64,000 bases of DNA from an uncultured Alphaproteobacteria bacterium (GTDB taxonomy: Bacteria; Pseudomonadota; Alphaproteobacteria; Rhodobacterales; Rhodobacteraceae), in assembly GCA_902578545.1 (NCBI GenBank), contig CACHDI010000007.1:1-64000 (forward strand). Reading direction: 5' to 3'. Made by a program: the position numbers and the translations under genes. How positions within the stretch are numbered: the stretch's first letter is position 1; the number at the start of each line of letters is the position of its first letter. The notes under the pieces are model-generated. The model worked only from the letters and a program-made list of their open reading frames with translations, ran no database searches and had not been told where the DNA came from. Shown here in pieces: positions 9,071-18,701 of this stretch.

Positions 9071-10450
9071 TTAAATCTCTCTATTTATGTAGTTTTTGTA
9101 AAAATTTACTTCATTTGGCGCATGAATAACTCTTTCTGTTTTAGAATACAACTGTTTCATTTCTATAGGTTGGGCTATCATCTTTCCTATAGCAGACTGA
9201 ACTGAATCAATAAATTTGGATGGATGTGCAGTAGCAAGAGTAATCATTACTTTATTTTTGTTTAAAAATTTTCGGGATACAAATGTACCGACAGCTGTAT
9301 GTGGGCATATAGCTAAGTTCAATTTTTTATAAACACTAGATATTTCTAATAAAGTATCTTCCTCAGTGGCAACACCACTTAAAAAATCTTCCCTTAATTT
9401 ATTTAAGTCAGAACTTTCAATTTTATAAAACCCTTCTGAGTTCAATTTTTCCATTTGTTTAATAACAATTTTTGGGTTGTCATAAATATCATGAAGAAGT
9501 CTTTCGAAATTAGAAGAAACTTGAATATCCATTGAAGGGGAGTGTGTCTTATAAACTTTGTCTTTAAAATATTGACCAGTTAAGAGAGTTCTATGCAATA
9601 TATCATTAAGATTTGTAGCTATGATTAATTTATCTATATTTATTCCAATCTTTTTAGCAATAAAACCTGCGTAAATGTTTCCAAAATTTCCTGTTGGTAT
9701 ACAAAAGTCTATTTTTTTTTGTGAATCAATTTTACTAGCTGCATAGCAATAATATACTACTTGCGATATTATTCTTGCCCAATTGATTGAATTTACTCCA
9801 GTTAAAGAATTATTTTTTGAAAAATTAGTATCACTGAAAATTTTTTTTACTATTAATTGGCAGTCATCAAAAGTTCCATCAACAGAAAAGATTTTAATAT
9901 TTGATGCGTTTGCAGTGGTCATTTGACGTCTTTGTATCTCCGAAATACGGTTGTTTGGATATAAAACAAATAAATTTATATTTTTTAAATTACTAAAGGC
10001 ATTAACTGCAGCTGCTCCAGTATCTCCAGAGGTTGCAACAATAATGTTTATCGATTTTTTAATTTTGTTCAAAGCCTCCTGAAACATTTGTGCAATCATT
10101 TGCATTGCAAAATCCTTGAACGCATAAGTAGGACCATGAAATAATTCAAGCATCATATGATAATTTGACAACTTTACCAATTCACACCTATTTTTGGATT
10201 TAAATTTACTGTAGGCTTTCTTTGTTATTTCACAAAGTTGATCATCATCAAAAAAATTTCCAATAAAAGGCTTCAACACAATTTGTGCAATTTCATCATA
10301 TTCCTTACTTCTAAAACTATTAACATTAAAAGTTTCTGGTCCAGGTAAAAATTCAGGAATATATAATCCTCCATCAGGGGCTAACCCAGAAAATAAAACT
10401 TCTTGAAAAGAGACTTTTTCTATCAGTCCTCTTGTTGATTTATATAACAT
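9071..10450 (-). CDS. thrC: Threonine synthase
   Basis: This PLP enzyme converts O-phospho-L-homoserine to L-threonine. The 459-residue protein has the PLP lysine Lys112 in HGPTYAFKDFAMQ, the SGDTGAAAVNAF phosphate loop, and CIPTGNFGNIYAG, all typical of the longer bacterial/fungal type. SURF1 lies one base upstream and the M16 peptidase one base downstream, so it is expressed from the cytochrome oxidase run, as often seen in Alphaproteobacteria. Homoserine kinase and dehydrogenase are not in the window. Confidence 0.95.
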   Translation of the reverse strand: MLYKSTRGLIEKVSFQEVLFSGLAPDGGLYIPEFLPGPETFNVNSFRSKEYDEIAQIVLKPFIGNFFDDDQLCEITKKAYSKFKSKNRCELVKLSNYHMMLELFHGPTYAFKDFAMQMIAQMFQEALNKIKKSINIIVATSGDTGAAAVNAFSNLKNINLFVLYPNNRISEIQRRQMTTANASNIKIFSVDGTFDDCQLIVKKIFSDTNFSKNNSLTGVNSINWARIISQVVYYCYAASKIDSQKKIDFCIPTGNFGNIYAGFIAKKIGINIDKLIIATNLNDILHRTLLTGQYFKDKVYKTHSPSMDIQVSSNFERLLHDIYDNPKIVIKQMEKLNSEGFYKIESSDLNKLREDFLSGVATEEDTLLEISSVYKKLNLAICPHTAVGTFVSRKFLNKNKVMITLATAHPSKFIDSVQSAIGKMIAQPIEMKQLYSKTERVIHAPNEVNFYKNYINREI

Positions 10451-10451
10451 T

Positions 10452-11138
10452 TTAATTTTTTGCCTTCCTATGTTTGCTTACTACACGAGAGATCAAATAA
10501 ACAGACATAAAAAGCCAGGCTGCTGCCATGCTAAACCAAGTTACCAAATACTGTAGATGATTATTAACAAAATTTGGGTTTAATGGAGTAACAACTATAT
10601 CGGAAAAATTTAGATCTGAAGATAAAATAAGCATCTTTGGACTACTGTTTAGAAAGGATGACATTTTTTCTAAATCTCTTGAAAACCATATATTTTTTGT
10701 AAGGTTTGGTGATGGAGTAAAATAATCAGTTTCATTAGGAAAAAATATGTTGCCCATAATTTTAGTTTCCTTAATGTTTCTATCAATATTTTTATCACTT
10801 TCTTTAACAAATCCTAAATCAACTAAAATAATTTCACCACTTTTTAACTTAAATGGTTTTATAATTTTAAATCCCGGACCATATGGTTTTAAAGAAAATA
10901 AAACATGAATTTCATTATCTAAAAATTGACCTTCAAAAACAACCGACAAATACTGTGAATTAATATCAATATTTTTTAAATCTACTGTTTGGGGTTTCAT
11001 AGAAATACTGTTTGTAACTTCATTAATAAGATTATTTTTCCAGTATAGTCTTTTTATTTGCCAGGTTCCTAGCAAGCAAAGAATTGTAACCCCAAAGAGT
11101 CCCAAACCAACTGGAAATAATAATTTTCTAGCCAACAA
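10452..11138 (-). CDS. SURF1 family cytochrome oxidase assembly protein
   Basis: SURF1 (Shy1) helps insert heme a into subunit I of aa3 oxidases. The 228-residue protein has the family's two-helix topology: an N-terminal helix (about 5-25) leading into GTWQIKRLYWK, a periplasmic domain, and a C-terminal helix preceded by NNHLQYLVTWFSMAAAW. The start is a TTG. It lies between ctaE and thrC. The DUF983 gene that sits between ctaE and SURF1 in many relatives is absent; only 71 bases separate the two genes. Confidence 0.92.
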   Translation of the reverse strand: MLARKLLFPVGLGLFGVTILCLLGTWQIKRLYWKNNLINEVTNSISMKPQTVDLKNIDINSQYLSVVFEGQFLDNEIHVLFSLKPYGPGFKIIKPFKLKSGEIILVDLGFVKESDKNIDRNIKETKIMGNIFFPNETDYFTPSPNLTKNIWFSRDLEKMSSFLNSSPKMLILSSDLNFSDIVVTPLNPNFVNNHLQYLVTWFSMAAAWLFMSVYLISRVVSKHRKAKN

Positions 11139-11209
11139 ATTTCTACACCAAAGTCAAATTATAAAAGATTATTCGAATTCTTAATAAAAGAAATTATAAA
11201 TAAATAACT

Positions 11210-11998
11210 TTAGGATCCCCATATGTATATGGCCGCAAACAAAAATAGCCAAACTACATCAACAAAATGCCAGTACCATGCTGCTGCTTCAAAACCAATG
11301 TGACTTTCAGGGGTAAAGTGACCTTTTAAAGCTCTAAAAAGACAGACAGCCAAAAAAATCGTTCCTACTATAACATGAAAACCATGAAAACCAGTTGCCA
11401 TAAAGAAGTTAGCACCATAAATATTACCCGAAAAACTAAAAGCTGCATGAGTATATTCATAAGCTTGAAAAATAGTAAATAATATGCCTAAGAGTATAGA
11501 AATTATTAATCCATTTATTAAGTCTTTTCTATTATTTTCGTGTGCAATTGCATGATGCGCCCAGGTTGCTGCAGCACCAGAACACAAAAGTATTAATGTA
11601 TTGATTAGAGGTAAATGCCAAGGATCAAAGGTTTCAATACCAGCTGGGGGCCATGTAGAACCAATAGCTTCCATGGGATAAAGTGCATGTTTAAAAAAGC
11701 TCCAAAACCAAGCACTAAAAAACATTACCTCTGAGACTATAAACATAATAACGCCATATTTCAGAGCAATTTTTACAACTGGAGTATGATCCCCTATATG
11801 ACTTTCAGTAATCACATCTGACCACCATCCATACATACAATAAATTACAAGAAGTAATCCTATAAAGAAAACAACTGATGTATAATCATGAAATAATAAA
11901 ACACTACCTAATAGCAATACAAATGCACCTACAGCACTTAAAAAAGGCCATATACTTGGATTTAGTATGTGGTAATCGTGATTTTTTTCATGTGCCAT
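11210..11998 (-). CDS. ctaE: Cytochrome c oxidase subunit III
   Basis: Subunit III is the seven-helix core subunit of the aa3-type terminal oxidase; it binds lipids and stabilises subunit I. The 262 residues begin [19 protein letters not shown] and include [15 protein letters not shown], the [14 protein letters not shown] helix, [19 protein letters not shown] and the closing [17 protein letters not shown]. All are standard. A good AGGA ribosome site precedes the ATG. It is flanked by ctaG and SURF1 as in other Alphaproteobacteria. Confidence 0.97.
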   Translation of the reverse strand: MAHEKNHDYHILNPSIWPFLSAVGAFVLLLGSVLLFHDYTSVVFFIGLLLVIYCMYGWWSDVITESHIGDHTPVVKIALKYGVIMFIVSEVMFFSAWFWSFFKHALYPMEAIGSTWPPAGIETFDPWHLPLINTLILLCSGAAATWAHHAIAHENNRKDLINGLIISILLGILFTIFQAYEYTHAAFSFSGNIYGANFFMATGFHGFHVIVGTIFLAVCLFRALKGHFTPESHIGFEAAAWYWHFVDVVWLFLFAAIYIWGS

Positions 11999-12012
11999 TA
12001 TTGTTTTCCTAT

Positions 12013-12594
12013 TTATAACTTCAAATTAATAGTTTCAAAATCTTTATTATTTTCAAGATAACTCGCTGTTTCCGGTAGGTCAATCTCATAAAAGGTATAA
12101 GAAAGTGTAACTGAAGTTACATTTTTGGATTCAAGATTATTAATTAAATCAGGATCTACATAAAAGGACACAGGCATTTTAATTTTTTCACCAGGTTGTA
12201 GAATTTGTTCAGTAAAACAAAAGCACTCGATCTTATTAAAAAAATTTCCTACAGAAAAAGGAACAACGTTAAAACTAGCTTGTGCAGCAATTGGTTTGTC
12301 TGTTGGATTATAAGCCTCATAAAAAGCCAAACCAGTTTCTCCTAAATTTAGGGTCATGTTACGCTGAAGAGGTTTAACCTCCCATTCTAGACCTTTTTCT
12401 AAAGAAGCATCAAATCTAACTGAGATAACTTTGTCTGAAATAATGTCAGATTCTTTTTGTGCAACATTTGTAGCACCACCATAACCAGTTACTTTACAAA
12501 ACCAGTTATAAAATGGAACAGATAAAAATGATGCGGAAGCCATAAATAGAACTAAAAACACAAGATAAAAAATAGTTTTTTTCTTTTTATCCAA
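12013..12594 (-). CDS. ctaG: Cytochrome c oxidase assembly protein CtaG/Cox11
   Basis: CtaG delivers copper to the CuB site of subunit I. The 193-residue protein has one N-terminal membrane helix (about 7-27), the [13 protein letters not shown] segment after it, and the conserved copper-binding CFCFTEQ motif near residue 124 in a periplasmic immunoglobulin-like domain. The presence of this gene and SURF1 shows that an aa3 oxidase subunit I must be made, although its gene is not in this cluster. The gene is 4 bases downstream of coxF. Confidence 0.95.
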   Translation of the reverse strand: MDKKKKTIFYLVFLVLFMASASFLSVPFYNWFCKVTGYGGATNVAQKESDIISDKVISVRFDASLEKGLEWEVKPLQRNMTLNLGETGLAFYEAYNPTDKPIAAQASFNVVPFSVGNFFNKIECFCFTEQILQPGEKIKMPVSFYVDPDLINNLESKNVTSVTLSYTFYEIDLPETASYLENNKDFETINLKL

Positions 12595-12598
12595 TTAT

Positions 12599-12781
12599 TT
12601 ATTCCTTTATTAAACTTGGTCTTAAAATATGATCAAAACCTTCGATGGAGTTTCCACCGGAAAGTTTTGCAATTGTTACAAAAAATACGACGACTATAAA
12701 TGAACCTAGGCTTAGAGCCAACCATAGGTTTTTACTTTTTCTTTTTTGGTTAATATCATTTTCTAGTTTATTTAAATCCAT
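12599..12781 (-). CDS. CoxF-like small membrane protein of the oxidase cluster
   Basis: This 60-residue protein has a charged N-terminus (MDLNKLENDINQKRKSKN), one membrane helix (about residues 19-40) and a short tail. Its position between ctaB and ctaG, its size and topology match the small CoxF protein found at the same place in many alphaproteobacterial oxidase operons, whose role in assembly is poorly defined. Its start overlaps the end of ctaB by 10 bases, suggesting translational coupling. Assignment rests on context and topology more than on diagnostic residues. Confidence 0.75.
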   Translation of the reverse strand: MDLNKLENDINQKRKSKNLWLALSLGSFIVVVFFVTIAKLSGGNSIEGFDHILRPSLIKE

Positions 12782-13734
12782 ATTAAACCCTTTACCATAA
12801 TTAGGTATGACGGAAAGAGTAATTTAGTAAAATGTTCTATAAGCAAAAGTAAAAAAAGCATAAACAAGTAAAATATGGAGTACAAAAAAAGCTTTTTTTC
12901 TTTTGGAAAATTTTCATTATTAGAATTGTAAGGATTTATTAAGAGTAAATAAGCATAAAAAATAAAAATAGAATTTAAAATTAACGAGGATATAAAGTAA
13001 AAATATCCACCGATATTTGTAAATGAAATAATAATTGAAGATATTGCAAGAATAATTGCATAAATGAAGATCTGTAGTTTGGTAGCTTTCACACCATGTG
13101 TTTCTGTAAGCATAGGAACTTTAGTTATTGAATAGTCTTTCTTAGTTATAAGACAAAGAGACCAAAAGTGTGGAGGGGTCCATAAAAAAATCAATAAAAA
13201 TAGTAAAAAACTTTCTATACCGATTGTATTTGTGGACACAGCCCAACCTATCAATGGAGGAAAAGCTCCTGCAGCACCACCTATAACAATATTATAAGGT
13301 GTAGTTCTTTTTAAGAACATTGTGTATATGAAGATATAAAAACTAATTGTAAAAGCAAGTAGTAATGCTGATAAAAAATTTGCAAATAAAGCCAAAAAAA
13401 TTACAGAGAAAATAGATAGGAAAAGACCGAAACTTAATGCTTGGTCAGAAGTAATTTTGCCATCTGGAATTGGCCTTTTAGAGGTTCTTTTCATTAATAA
13501 ATCAATGTCTGAGTCCCACCACATATTTAATGCACCTGATCCACCGGCTCCTAATGCAATACAAATAATTGAACCTAATGCAATAAATGGATTGAGGTTA
13601 TTAGACGAAATTATCATTGCAACGCCAGCAGTAAAGATGGCTAATCGCATGACTTTAAGTTTCAGAAGTTCAATGTAATCTGAAGCTGAGGGTTCATTTA
13701 AACTTAAATAAATATTGTTGGTGGATCTAATCAT
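12772..13734 (-). CDS. ctaB: Protoheme IX farnesyltransferase (heme O synthase)
   Basis: CtaB attaches a farnesyl group to heme b to make heme o, the precursor of heme a for aa3 oxidase. The 320-residue protein is a multi-helix UbiA-superfamily enzyme with the first aspartate motif NMWWDSDIDLLMKRTSKRP and the ATPYNI-like TTPYNIVIGGAAGAFPPLIG segment. It starts only 24 bases after the ctaC stop, which is where ctaD normally lies. Heme A synthase (ctaA) is not in the window. Confidence 0.95.
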   Translation of the reverse strand: MIRSTNNIYLSLNEPSASDYIELLKLKVMRLAIFTAGVAMIISSNNLNPFIALGSIICIALGAGGSGALNMWWDSDIDLLMKRTSKRPIPDGKITSDQALSFGLFLSIFSVIFLALFANFLSALLLAFTISFYIFIYTMFLKRTTPYNIVIGGAAGAFPPLIGWAVSTNTIGIESFLLFLLIFLWTPPHFWSLCLITKKDYSITKVPMLTETHGVKATKLQIFIYAIILAISSIIISFTNIGGYFYFISSLILNSIFIFYAYLLLINPYNSNNENFPKEKKLFLYSIFYLFMLFLLLLIEHFTKLLFPSYLIMVKGLIWI

Positions 13735-13758
13735 TAAATCATTAATCTTATATTTAAA

Positions 13759-14628
13759 TTATTTTTTTGCTAAGTTTATATTTTTCACTTTTGGAAGAGA
13801 TGAGAATTCTATTGAAGCTTCTTTTAACCATTTTTCATATTTATCTTTAGAAACTGCTTTGACCACAATCGGCATGTAAGAATGATTCAAACCGCAAAGT
13901 TCTGAACATTGACCAAAATAAATACCTTCTTTGTCAACTTTATACCATGTCTCATTTAATCTTCCCGGTACTGCATCCATGTGAACCCCAAAAGCTGGTA
14001 TTTTCCAAGCATGCAAAACATCAGCACCTGTGACTTGCATTCTTACAACAGAACCAACTGGTACGACTACAGGATTATCAGTTGCTAATAAGTATTCGTC
14101 GTCTGAATAACCGTACTTCGACAATTCTTCTTTAGCAAGCATGAAGGAATCAAAAGCTATTTCTTTGTCTGGATATTCATATGACCAATACCATTGATTT
14201 CCGGTTGCTTTAATAGTTAGATCATACTCAGGTATATTTAATTGTTTAAAAAGAATTGGAAGTGAAAAAGCCCCAATCAAAACAAGTATTGCTGTAGGTA
14301 CTAGTGTCCATGTAATTTCTAATGCTGAATGATGTGTAAATTTGGCTGGTTTAGGATTGGATTTTTTATTAAATTTTATTACAACTATACCCAATAATAC
14401 AATAACAAAAAGAGATATTAAGGTGATAATAACAAGTAAAAAGTTATCTAACCAGCGAATATCTCTAGCAAGTTCTGTCACAGCAGGTTGAAAATTAATA
14501 CCACCAGGTTCAGGTTTTCCTATAACCTCTAAATCTTTAAGATTATCTGAGCCATAGGCGAACAGAGGGATTATATACAAAAAAAGTGGATAAAATGATT
14601 TATAAAAAATATTGTTTAAAAAGTGCAT
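13759..14628 (-). CDS. ctaC: Cytochrome c oxidase subunit II
   Basis: Subunit II accepts electrons from cytochrome c through its binuclear CuA centre. The 289-residue protein has a probable signal peptide (residues about 1-26), two membrane helices, then a periplasmic cupredoxin domain. The CuA ligands are visible: the histidine in [14 protein letters not shown] and the [15 protein letters not shown] motif. The aromatic electron-entry stretch [10 protein letters not shown] is intact. A strong ribosome site with six G (14632-14637) precedes the ATG. It is the first gene of a ten-gene minus-strand run; the divergent 123 bases toward tldD must hold its promoter. Confidence 0.96.
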   Translation of the reverse strand: MHFLNNIFYKSFYPLFLYIIPLFAYGSDNLKDLEVIGKPEPGGINFQPAVTELARDIRWLDNFLLVIITLISLFVIVLLGIVVIKFNKKSNPKPAKFTHHSALEITWTLVPTAILVLIGAFSLPILFKQLNIPEYDLTIKATGNQWYWSYEYPDKEIAFDSFMLAKEELSKYGYSDDEYLLATDNPVVVPVGSVVRMQVTGADVLHAWKIPAFGVHMDAVPGRLNETWYKVDKEGIYFGQCSELCGLNHSYMPIVVKAVSKDKYEKWLKEASIEFSSLPKVKNINLAKK

Positions 14629-14751
14629 AGTCCCCCCTTAAAAGTGATATTTTGAAGCACATTTATAAATATATGTTTGTAGTGATCAAAAAACTAGTTT
14701 AATTAAAAAAAAAATCAATTAAATTTCTAACAAATTACAGAAAAGAATATA

Positions 14752-16185
14752 ATGAGTGAATTAGACGCAACCTTTAAACCTTTTGAAAATAATATAGATC
14801 AAAAAAAAACTATAAGTTGTTTAAAAACAGCTACCAAAAATACTGATGATGGAGAACTTTTCTTTGAGAGAACTCAAAACGAAAGTTTTCTCTATGATAA
14901 TAGAAAATTAAAAAATTCCTCTTTTATTTCTAGAGAAGGCTTTGGTATTAGAGCTGTTAAAGGAGAAAGAACTGCTTACTCTCATTCTTCAGATATTAAT
15001 TTAGAAAGTATAAAAAATGCGTCAGAAGTTATATCTTTAAAAAATAAGGAATCTGACTTAATTGAAAAAAATTTCAATAAATTAGACATTAAAGAAAGAA
15101 AATTTTATACAAATGAAAATCCTTTTCATAATATTCAATTATCAAACAAATTAAAATTACTTGAGAAAATAGATGATTATGCCAGGCAATCGAACAAAAA
15201 TATAATACAAGTTTCCGTTAGTATGAATGCTTCTTTACAAGAAGTTTATATTTTGAGACCTGAAGAAGAGATTTTGCATGACATAAGACCAATGGTACGT
15301 ATTTATGTTTCAGTTATCATTGAAGAAAATGGGAGAAGAGAAAGTGGGTCTTCTGGTGGAGGAGGACGTTATAATCTTTCGGAAATAATGATTGAAAAAA
15401 ATTGGAAAACTCATGTCAATGAAGCTTTGAGAATTGCAAAAGTTAATCTTAAGGCCAAACCAGCCCCAGCTGGTGTAATGGATATAGTCTTAGGTCCAGG
15501 CTGGCCTGGTGTAATGTTACATGAAGCAGTTGGTCATGGTTTGGAAGGTGATTTTAATAGAAAAAAAACATCAGCTTTTACAGACTTAATAGGAAAAAAA
15601 GTTGCCTCTAAAGGTGTGACCGTTTTGGATGATGGAACAATTCCTAATAGAAGAGGATCGATTAATTTTGATGATGAAGGTTCTCCAAGCAAAAGAAACA
15701 TACTTATCGAAGATGGAGTTTTAGTAAATTATATGCAGGATAGACAGAATGGACGCTTAATGGGAACCCATTCTACTGGTAATGGTAGACGCCAAAGTTA
15801 TGCTCACCCTCCTATGCCTAGAATGACAAACACTTTTATGTCGGAGGGAAAAGAAAATCCAAAAAATTTATTAAGTGAATTAAAAGATGGGATTTATGCA
15901 GTTGGTTTTTCTGGTGGTCAAGTTGACATAACTAATGGAAAGTTTGTATTTTCTTGTACTGAAGCTTATAAGGTCAAAAATGGTGCTATCTTATATCCTG
16001 TAAAAGGAGCCACGCTTATTGGTGATGGACCAAGTGCTATGAATAAAATTCAAGGGATTGGTGATGATTTGTCTTTAGATCCTGGTATTGGAAACTGTGG
16101 GAAATCGGGTCAGTGGGTTCCAGTTGGTGTGGGTCAACCCACCGTTTATATGAAAGGCATTACAATTGGAGGTAGCAGTACCTAA
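14752..16185 (+). CDS. tldD: Metalloprotease TldD
   Basis: TldD, with TldE/PmbA, forms a zinc peptidase that degrades unfolded peptides and matures some modified peptides. The 477-residue protein has the catalytic HExxxH motif in MLHEAVGHGLEGD and the C-terminal GIGNCGKSGQWVPVGVGQPT signature. It is divergent from ctaC; in many Alphaproteobacteria tldD neighbours the cox cluster, which supports the orthology. topA follows 17 bases later on the same strand. The partner pmbA is not in the window. Confidence 0.95.
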   Translation: MSELDATFKPFENNIDQKKTISCLKTATKNTDDGELFFERTQNESFLYDNRKLKNSSFISREGFGIRAVKGERTAYSHSSDINLESIKNASEVISLKNKESDLIEKNFNKLDIKERKFYTNENPFHNIQLSNKLKLLEKIDDYARQSNKNIIQVSVSMNASLQEVYILRPEEEILHDIRPMVRIYVSVIIEENGRRESGSSGGGGRYNLSEIMIEKNWKTHVNEALRIAKVNLKAKPAPAGVMDIVLGPGWPGVMLHEAVGHGLEGDFNRKKTSAFTDLIGKKVASKGVTVLDDGTIPNRRGSINFDDEGSPSKRNILIEDGVLVNYMQDRQNGRLMGTHSTGNGRRQSYAHPPMPRMTNTFMSEGKENPKNLLSELKDGIYAVGFSGGQVDITNGKFVFSCTEAYKVKNGAILYPVKGATLIGDGPSAMNKIQGIGDDLSLDPGIGNCGKSGQWVPVGVGQPTVYMKGITIGGSST

Positions 16186-16202
16186 ATGAGATGGTTTGGT
16201 AA

Positions 16203-18689
16203 ATGGCAGTAGTTATAGTCGAATCTCCCGCAAAAGCTAAAACTATAAATAGATATTTAGGTAATAAGTATACTGTTTTAGCATCATACGGTCACGTTAG
16301 AGATTTAAATGATAAAAGAGGATCAGTTGACCCTGAAAATAACTTTTCAATGAAATGGCAAATAAATCCTAAAAGCACTAAACATATATCCGATATTAAA
16401 TCAGCACTTGCGAAGGATAATCATCTTATATTAGCGACAGACCCTGATAGAGAAGGTGAAGCTATTTCATGGCATCTAGTCGAAATTTTAAAAAAACAAA
16501 AAAGTGTTAAAGAAGATACAAAAGTACAGAGAATAGTATTTAATGCAATAACTAAAACTTCAGTACTTGAAGCTATTAATAACCCTCGCGATTTAGATGG
16601 TCCTTTAATTGAAGCATATCTTGCAAGAAGAGCATTAGACTACCTATTGGGATATAATATGTCCCCATCTCTTACCAAAGTTGGATTTGGGTTTCAATCC
16701 GCAGGAAGAGTTCAGTCACCAACTCTTAGGTTGATAGTAGATAGGGAGATGGAAATAGAATCTTTCAAACCTCAAGAGTATTGGTCAATAAATTTGTCGT
16801 TAATATATGAGAGAAATAAGAAATTTGAGGCAAAAGGGATAGAGTATAAAAACAAAAAAATTGAAAAGTTCACGATAAATACAAAAGAATATGCCGATGA
16901 AATAGTAAAAGATTTTCAAAACTCAAAATTTTTTGTGGAAGATATTTCCTCTGTTCCAAAAAAAAGAAAACCACTTCCTCCATTTCTCACTTCAACACTT
17001 CAACAAGATGCAAATAATAGACTCTTTATGGGAGCACAGCAAACAATGTCAGTTGCTCAAAAGTTATATGAAGCAGGTCATATCACATATATGAGAACTG
17101 ATGGAATCGATATGGCTCCTGAAGCAATGACCACAACTAGAAATACTATAAAGAAAATCTACGGGGACAAATTTTTACCAAATAGACCAAGGTTCTATAA
17201 GAATAAAATTGTGAATGCACAAGAAGCTCATGAGTGTATCAGACCAACAGACATAACCAAAACTTCAGAAAATCTAAATCTACAAGATATAAATCAAAAA
17301 AAGTTATATGATTTAATTAGAAATAGAACGCTTGCTTCACAAATGGAAGATGAAATTTCAGAAACAACCACAGTTATTTTAAAAAATGAAGATAAAAGTA
17401 ATTCTTTAAAAGCAACTGGTCGAGTTGTAATATTTGAAGGTTTCAGAAAAGCATTTTCTTATGATGAAAATGAAGAAATAAATAACAACGAAAATAAAGA
17501 ATTACCAATAATTGAAGAAGGAAAAGAAGTAATAACTGATGATGTTGTCCCTCAACAGCACTTTACTCAAGCAAAACCAAGATATTCAGAAGCCACTTTA
17601 GTAAAAAAAATGGTTGATTTAGGTATAGGAAGACCATCTACTTATGCATCAATAGTTTCAACTATACAATCAAGGCAATATGTAAGAAAAGAAAAAAACA
17701 GATTAATTCCTGAAGATAAAGGAAAATTAATTTCGATTTTTCTTACTGAGTATTTTAGAAAATATGTAGAGTATGATTATACTGCTGAATTAGAAGTAGA
17801 ACTCGATAATATCTCTTCAGGAAAATCTGAATGGGTCAAAATTTTAGCAAAATTTTGGAAAGAATTTTATCCAACTATAGAGGCAGCTAAGGATTTAAGA
17901 ATTGCTGAAGTGCTAGATAAAATTAATGAAATACTTACACCTCACATATTTCCAAATAATGATGGCAAAAAAGATCCCAGATTATGTCATAGTTGTAATG
18001 AAGGAATACTGTCAATTAGGACTTCCAGGTCCGGAAGTGCTTTTATTGGATGTTCGAATTATCCCGAGTGTAAATTTGTAAGACCGTTTGCTGTAATCAC
18101 TAATGAAAGTATTAATGAGAAATCTACAGAAGGTGCTATTGGTTTTGATGATAAAGGAATTGAGATTTTTTTAAAATCTGGAAGATTTGGACCTTATGTA
18201 CAATTAGGTAATAGTTCAGAACAAAACCCTAAACCAAAGAGGACTTCTATACCAAAAAATTTTGAAACCAGCAAAATTACTATTGAAATTGCAAGAAAAC
18301 TTTTGGATCTACCAAAAGTTTTGGGGAATCATCCTAGTGATAACGAGCCCATACATTCTGCGATTGGACCATATGGACCATATCTTAAACATAATAGTGT
18401 GTATGCTAATATCAAAGATTTAGAAGACTTCCTTTCAATTGGGATGAATAGAGCAGTTGAATTATTATCTGAAAATGAAAAGAAAAATAGTAATAGTAAA
18501 AAAGCATCCTCAATATTAAAGATAATTGGCGCCCATCCAGAGGGTGGTGATATACAATTAATGAATGGAAGGTTTGGTCCATATATCAAGTACAAAAAAA
18601 GTAATATAAGTATAAAAAATAAAGATAATTTAGAAGATATAAATCTTGATGTTGCACTTGAGTTAATTAACAGTAAAAAAAAGAAATAA
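16203..18689 (+). CDS. topA: DNA topoisomerase I
   Basis: This type IA topoisomerase relaxes negative supercoils. The 828-residue protein starts with the Toprim domain (VVIVESPAKAKTINRYLG) and has the acidic metal motif in LATDPDREGEAISWHL. The catalytic tyrosine is Tyr296 in HITYMRTDGIDM. After the core, one four-cysteine zinc finger (CHSCNEG ... CSNYPECKF) is followed by three C-terminal repeats marked by GRFGPYVQ, GPYGPYLK and GRFGPYIK. rnr follows 12 bases later, as in other Alphaproteobacteria; the usual upstream gene dprA is missing and tldD is there instead. Confidence 0.97.
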   Translation: MAVVIVESPAKAKTINRYLGNKYTVLASYGHVRDLNDKRGSVDPENNFSMKWQINPKSTKHISDIKSALAKDNHLILATDPDREGEAISWHLVEILKKQKSVKEDTKVQRIVFNAITKTSVLEAINNPRDLDGPLIEAYLARRALDYLLGYNMSPSLTKVGFGFQSAGRVQSPTLRLIVDREMEIESFKPQEYWSINLSLIYERNKKFEAKGIEYKNKKIEKFTINTKEYADEIVKDFQNSKFFVEDISSVPKKRKPLPPFLTSTLQQDANNRLFMGAQQTMSVAQKLYEAGHITYMRTDGIDMAPEAMTTTRNTIKKIYGDKFLPNRPRFYKNKIVNAQEAHECIRPTDITKTSENLNLQDINQKKLYDLIRNRTLASQMEDEISETTTVILKNEDKSNSLKATGRVVIFEGFRKAFSYDENEEINNNENKELPIIEEGKEVITDDVVPQQHFTQAKPRYSEATLVKKMVDLGIGRPSTYASIVSTIQSRQYVRKEKNRLIPEDKGKLISIFLTEYFRKYVEYDYTAELEVELDNISSGKSEWVKILAKFWKEFYPTIEAAKDLRIAEVLDKINEILTPHIFPNNDGKKDPRLCHSCNEGILSIRTSRSGSAFIGCSNYPECKFVRPFAVITNESINEKSTEGAIGFDDKGIEIFLKSGRFGPYVQLGNSSEQNPKPKRTSIPKNFETSKITIEIARKLLDLPKVLGNHPSDNEPIHSAIGPYGPYLKHNSVYANIKDLEDFLSIGMNRAVELLSENEKKNSNSKKASSILKIIGAHPEGGDIQLMNGRFGPYIKYKKSNISIKNKDNLEDINLDVALELINSKKKK

Positions 18690-18701
18690 TTAAAGCTGAT
18701 T

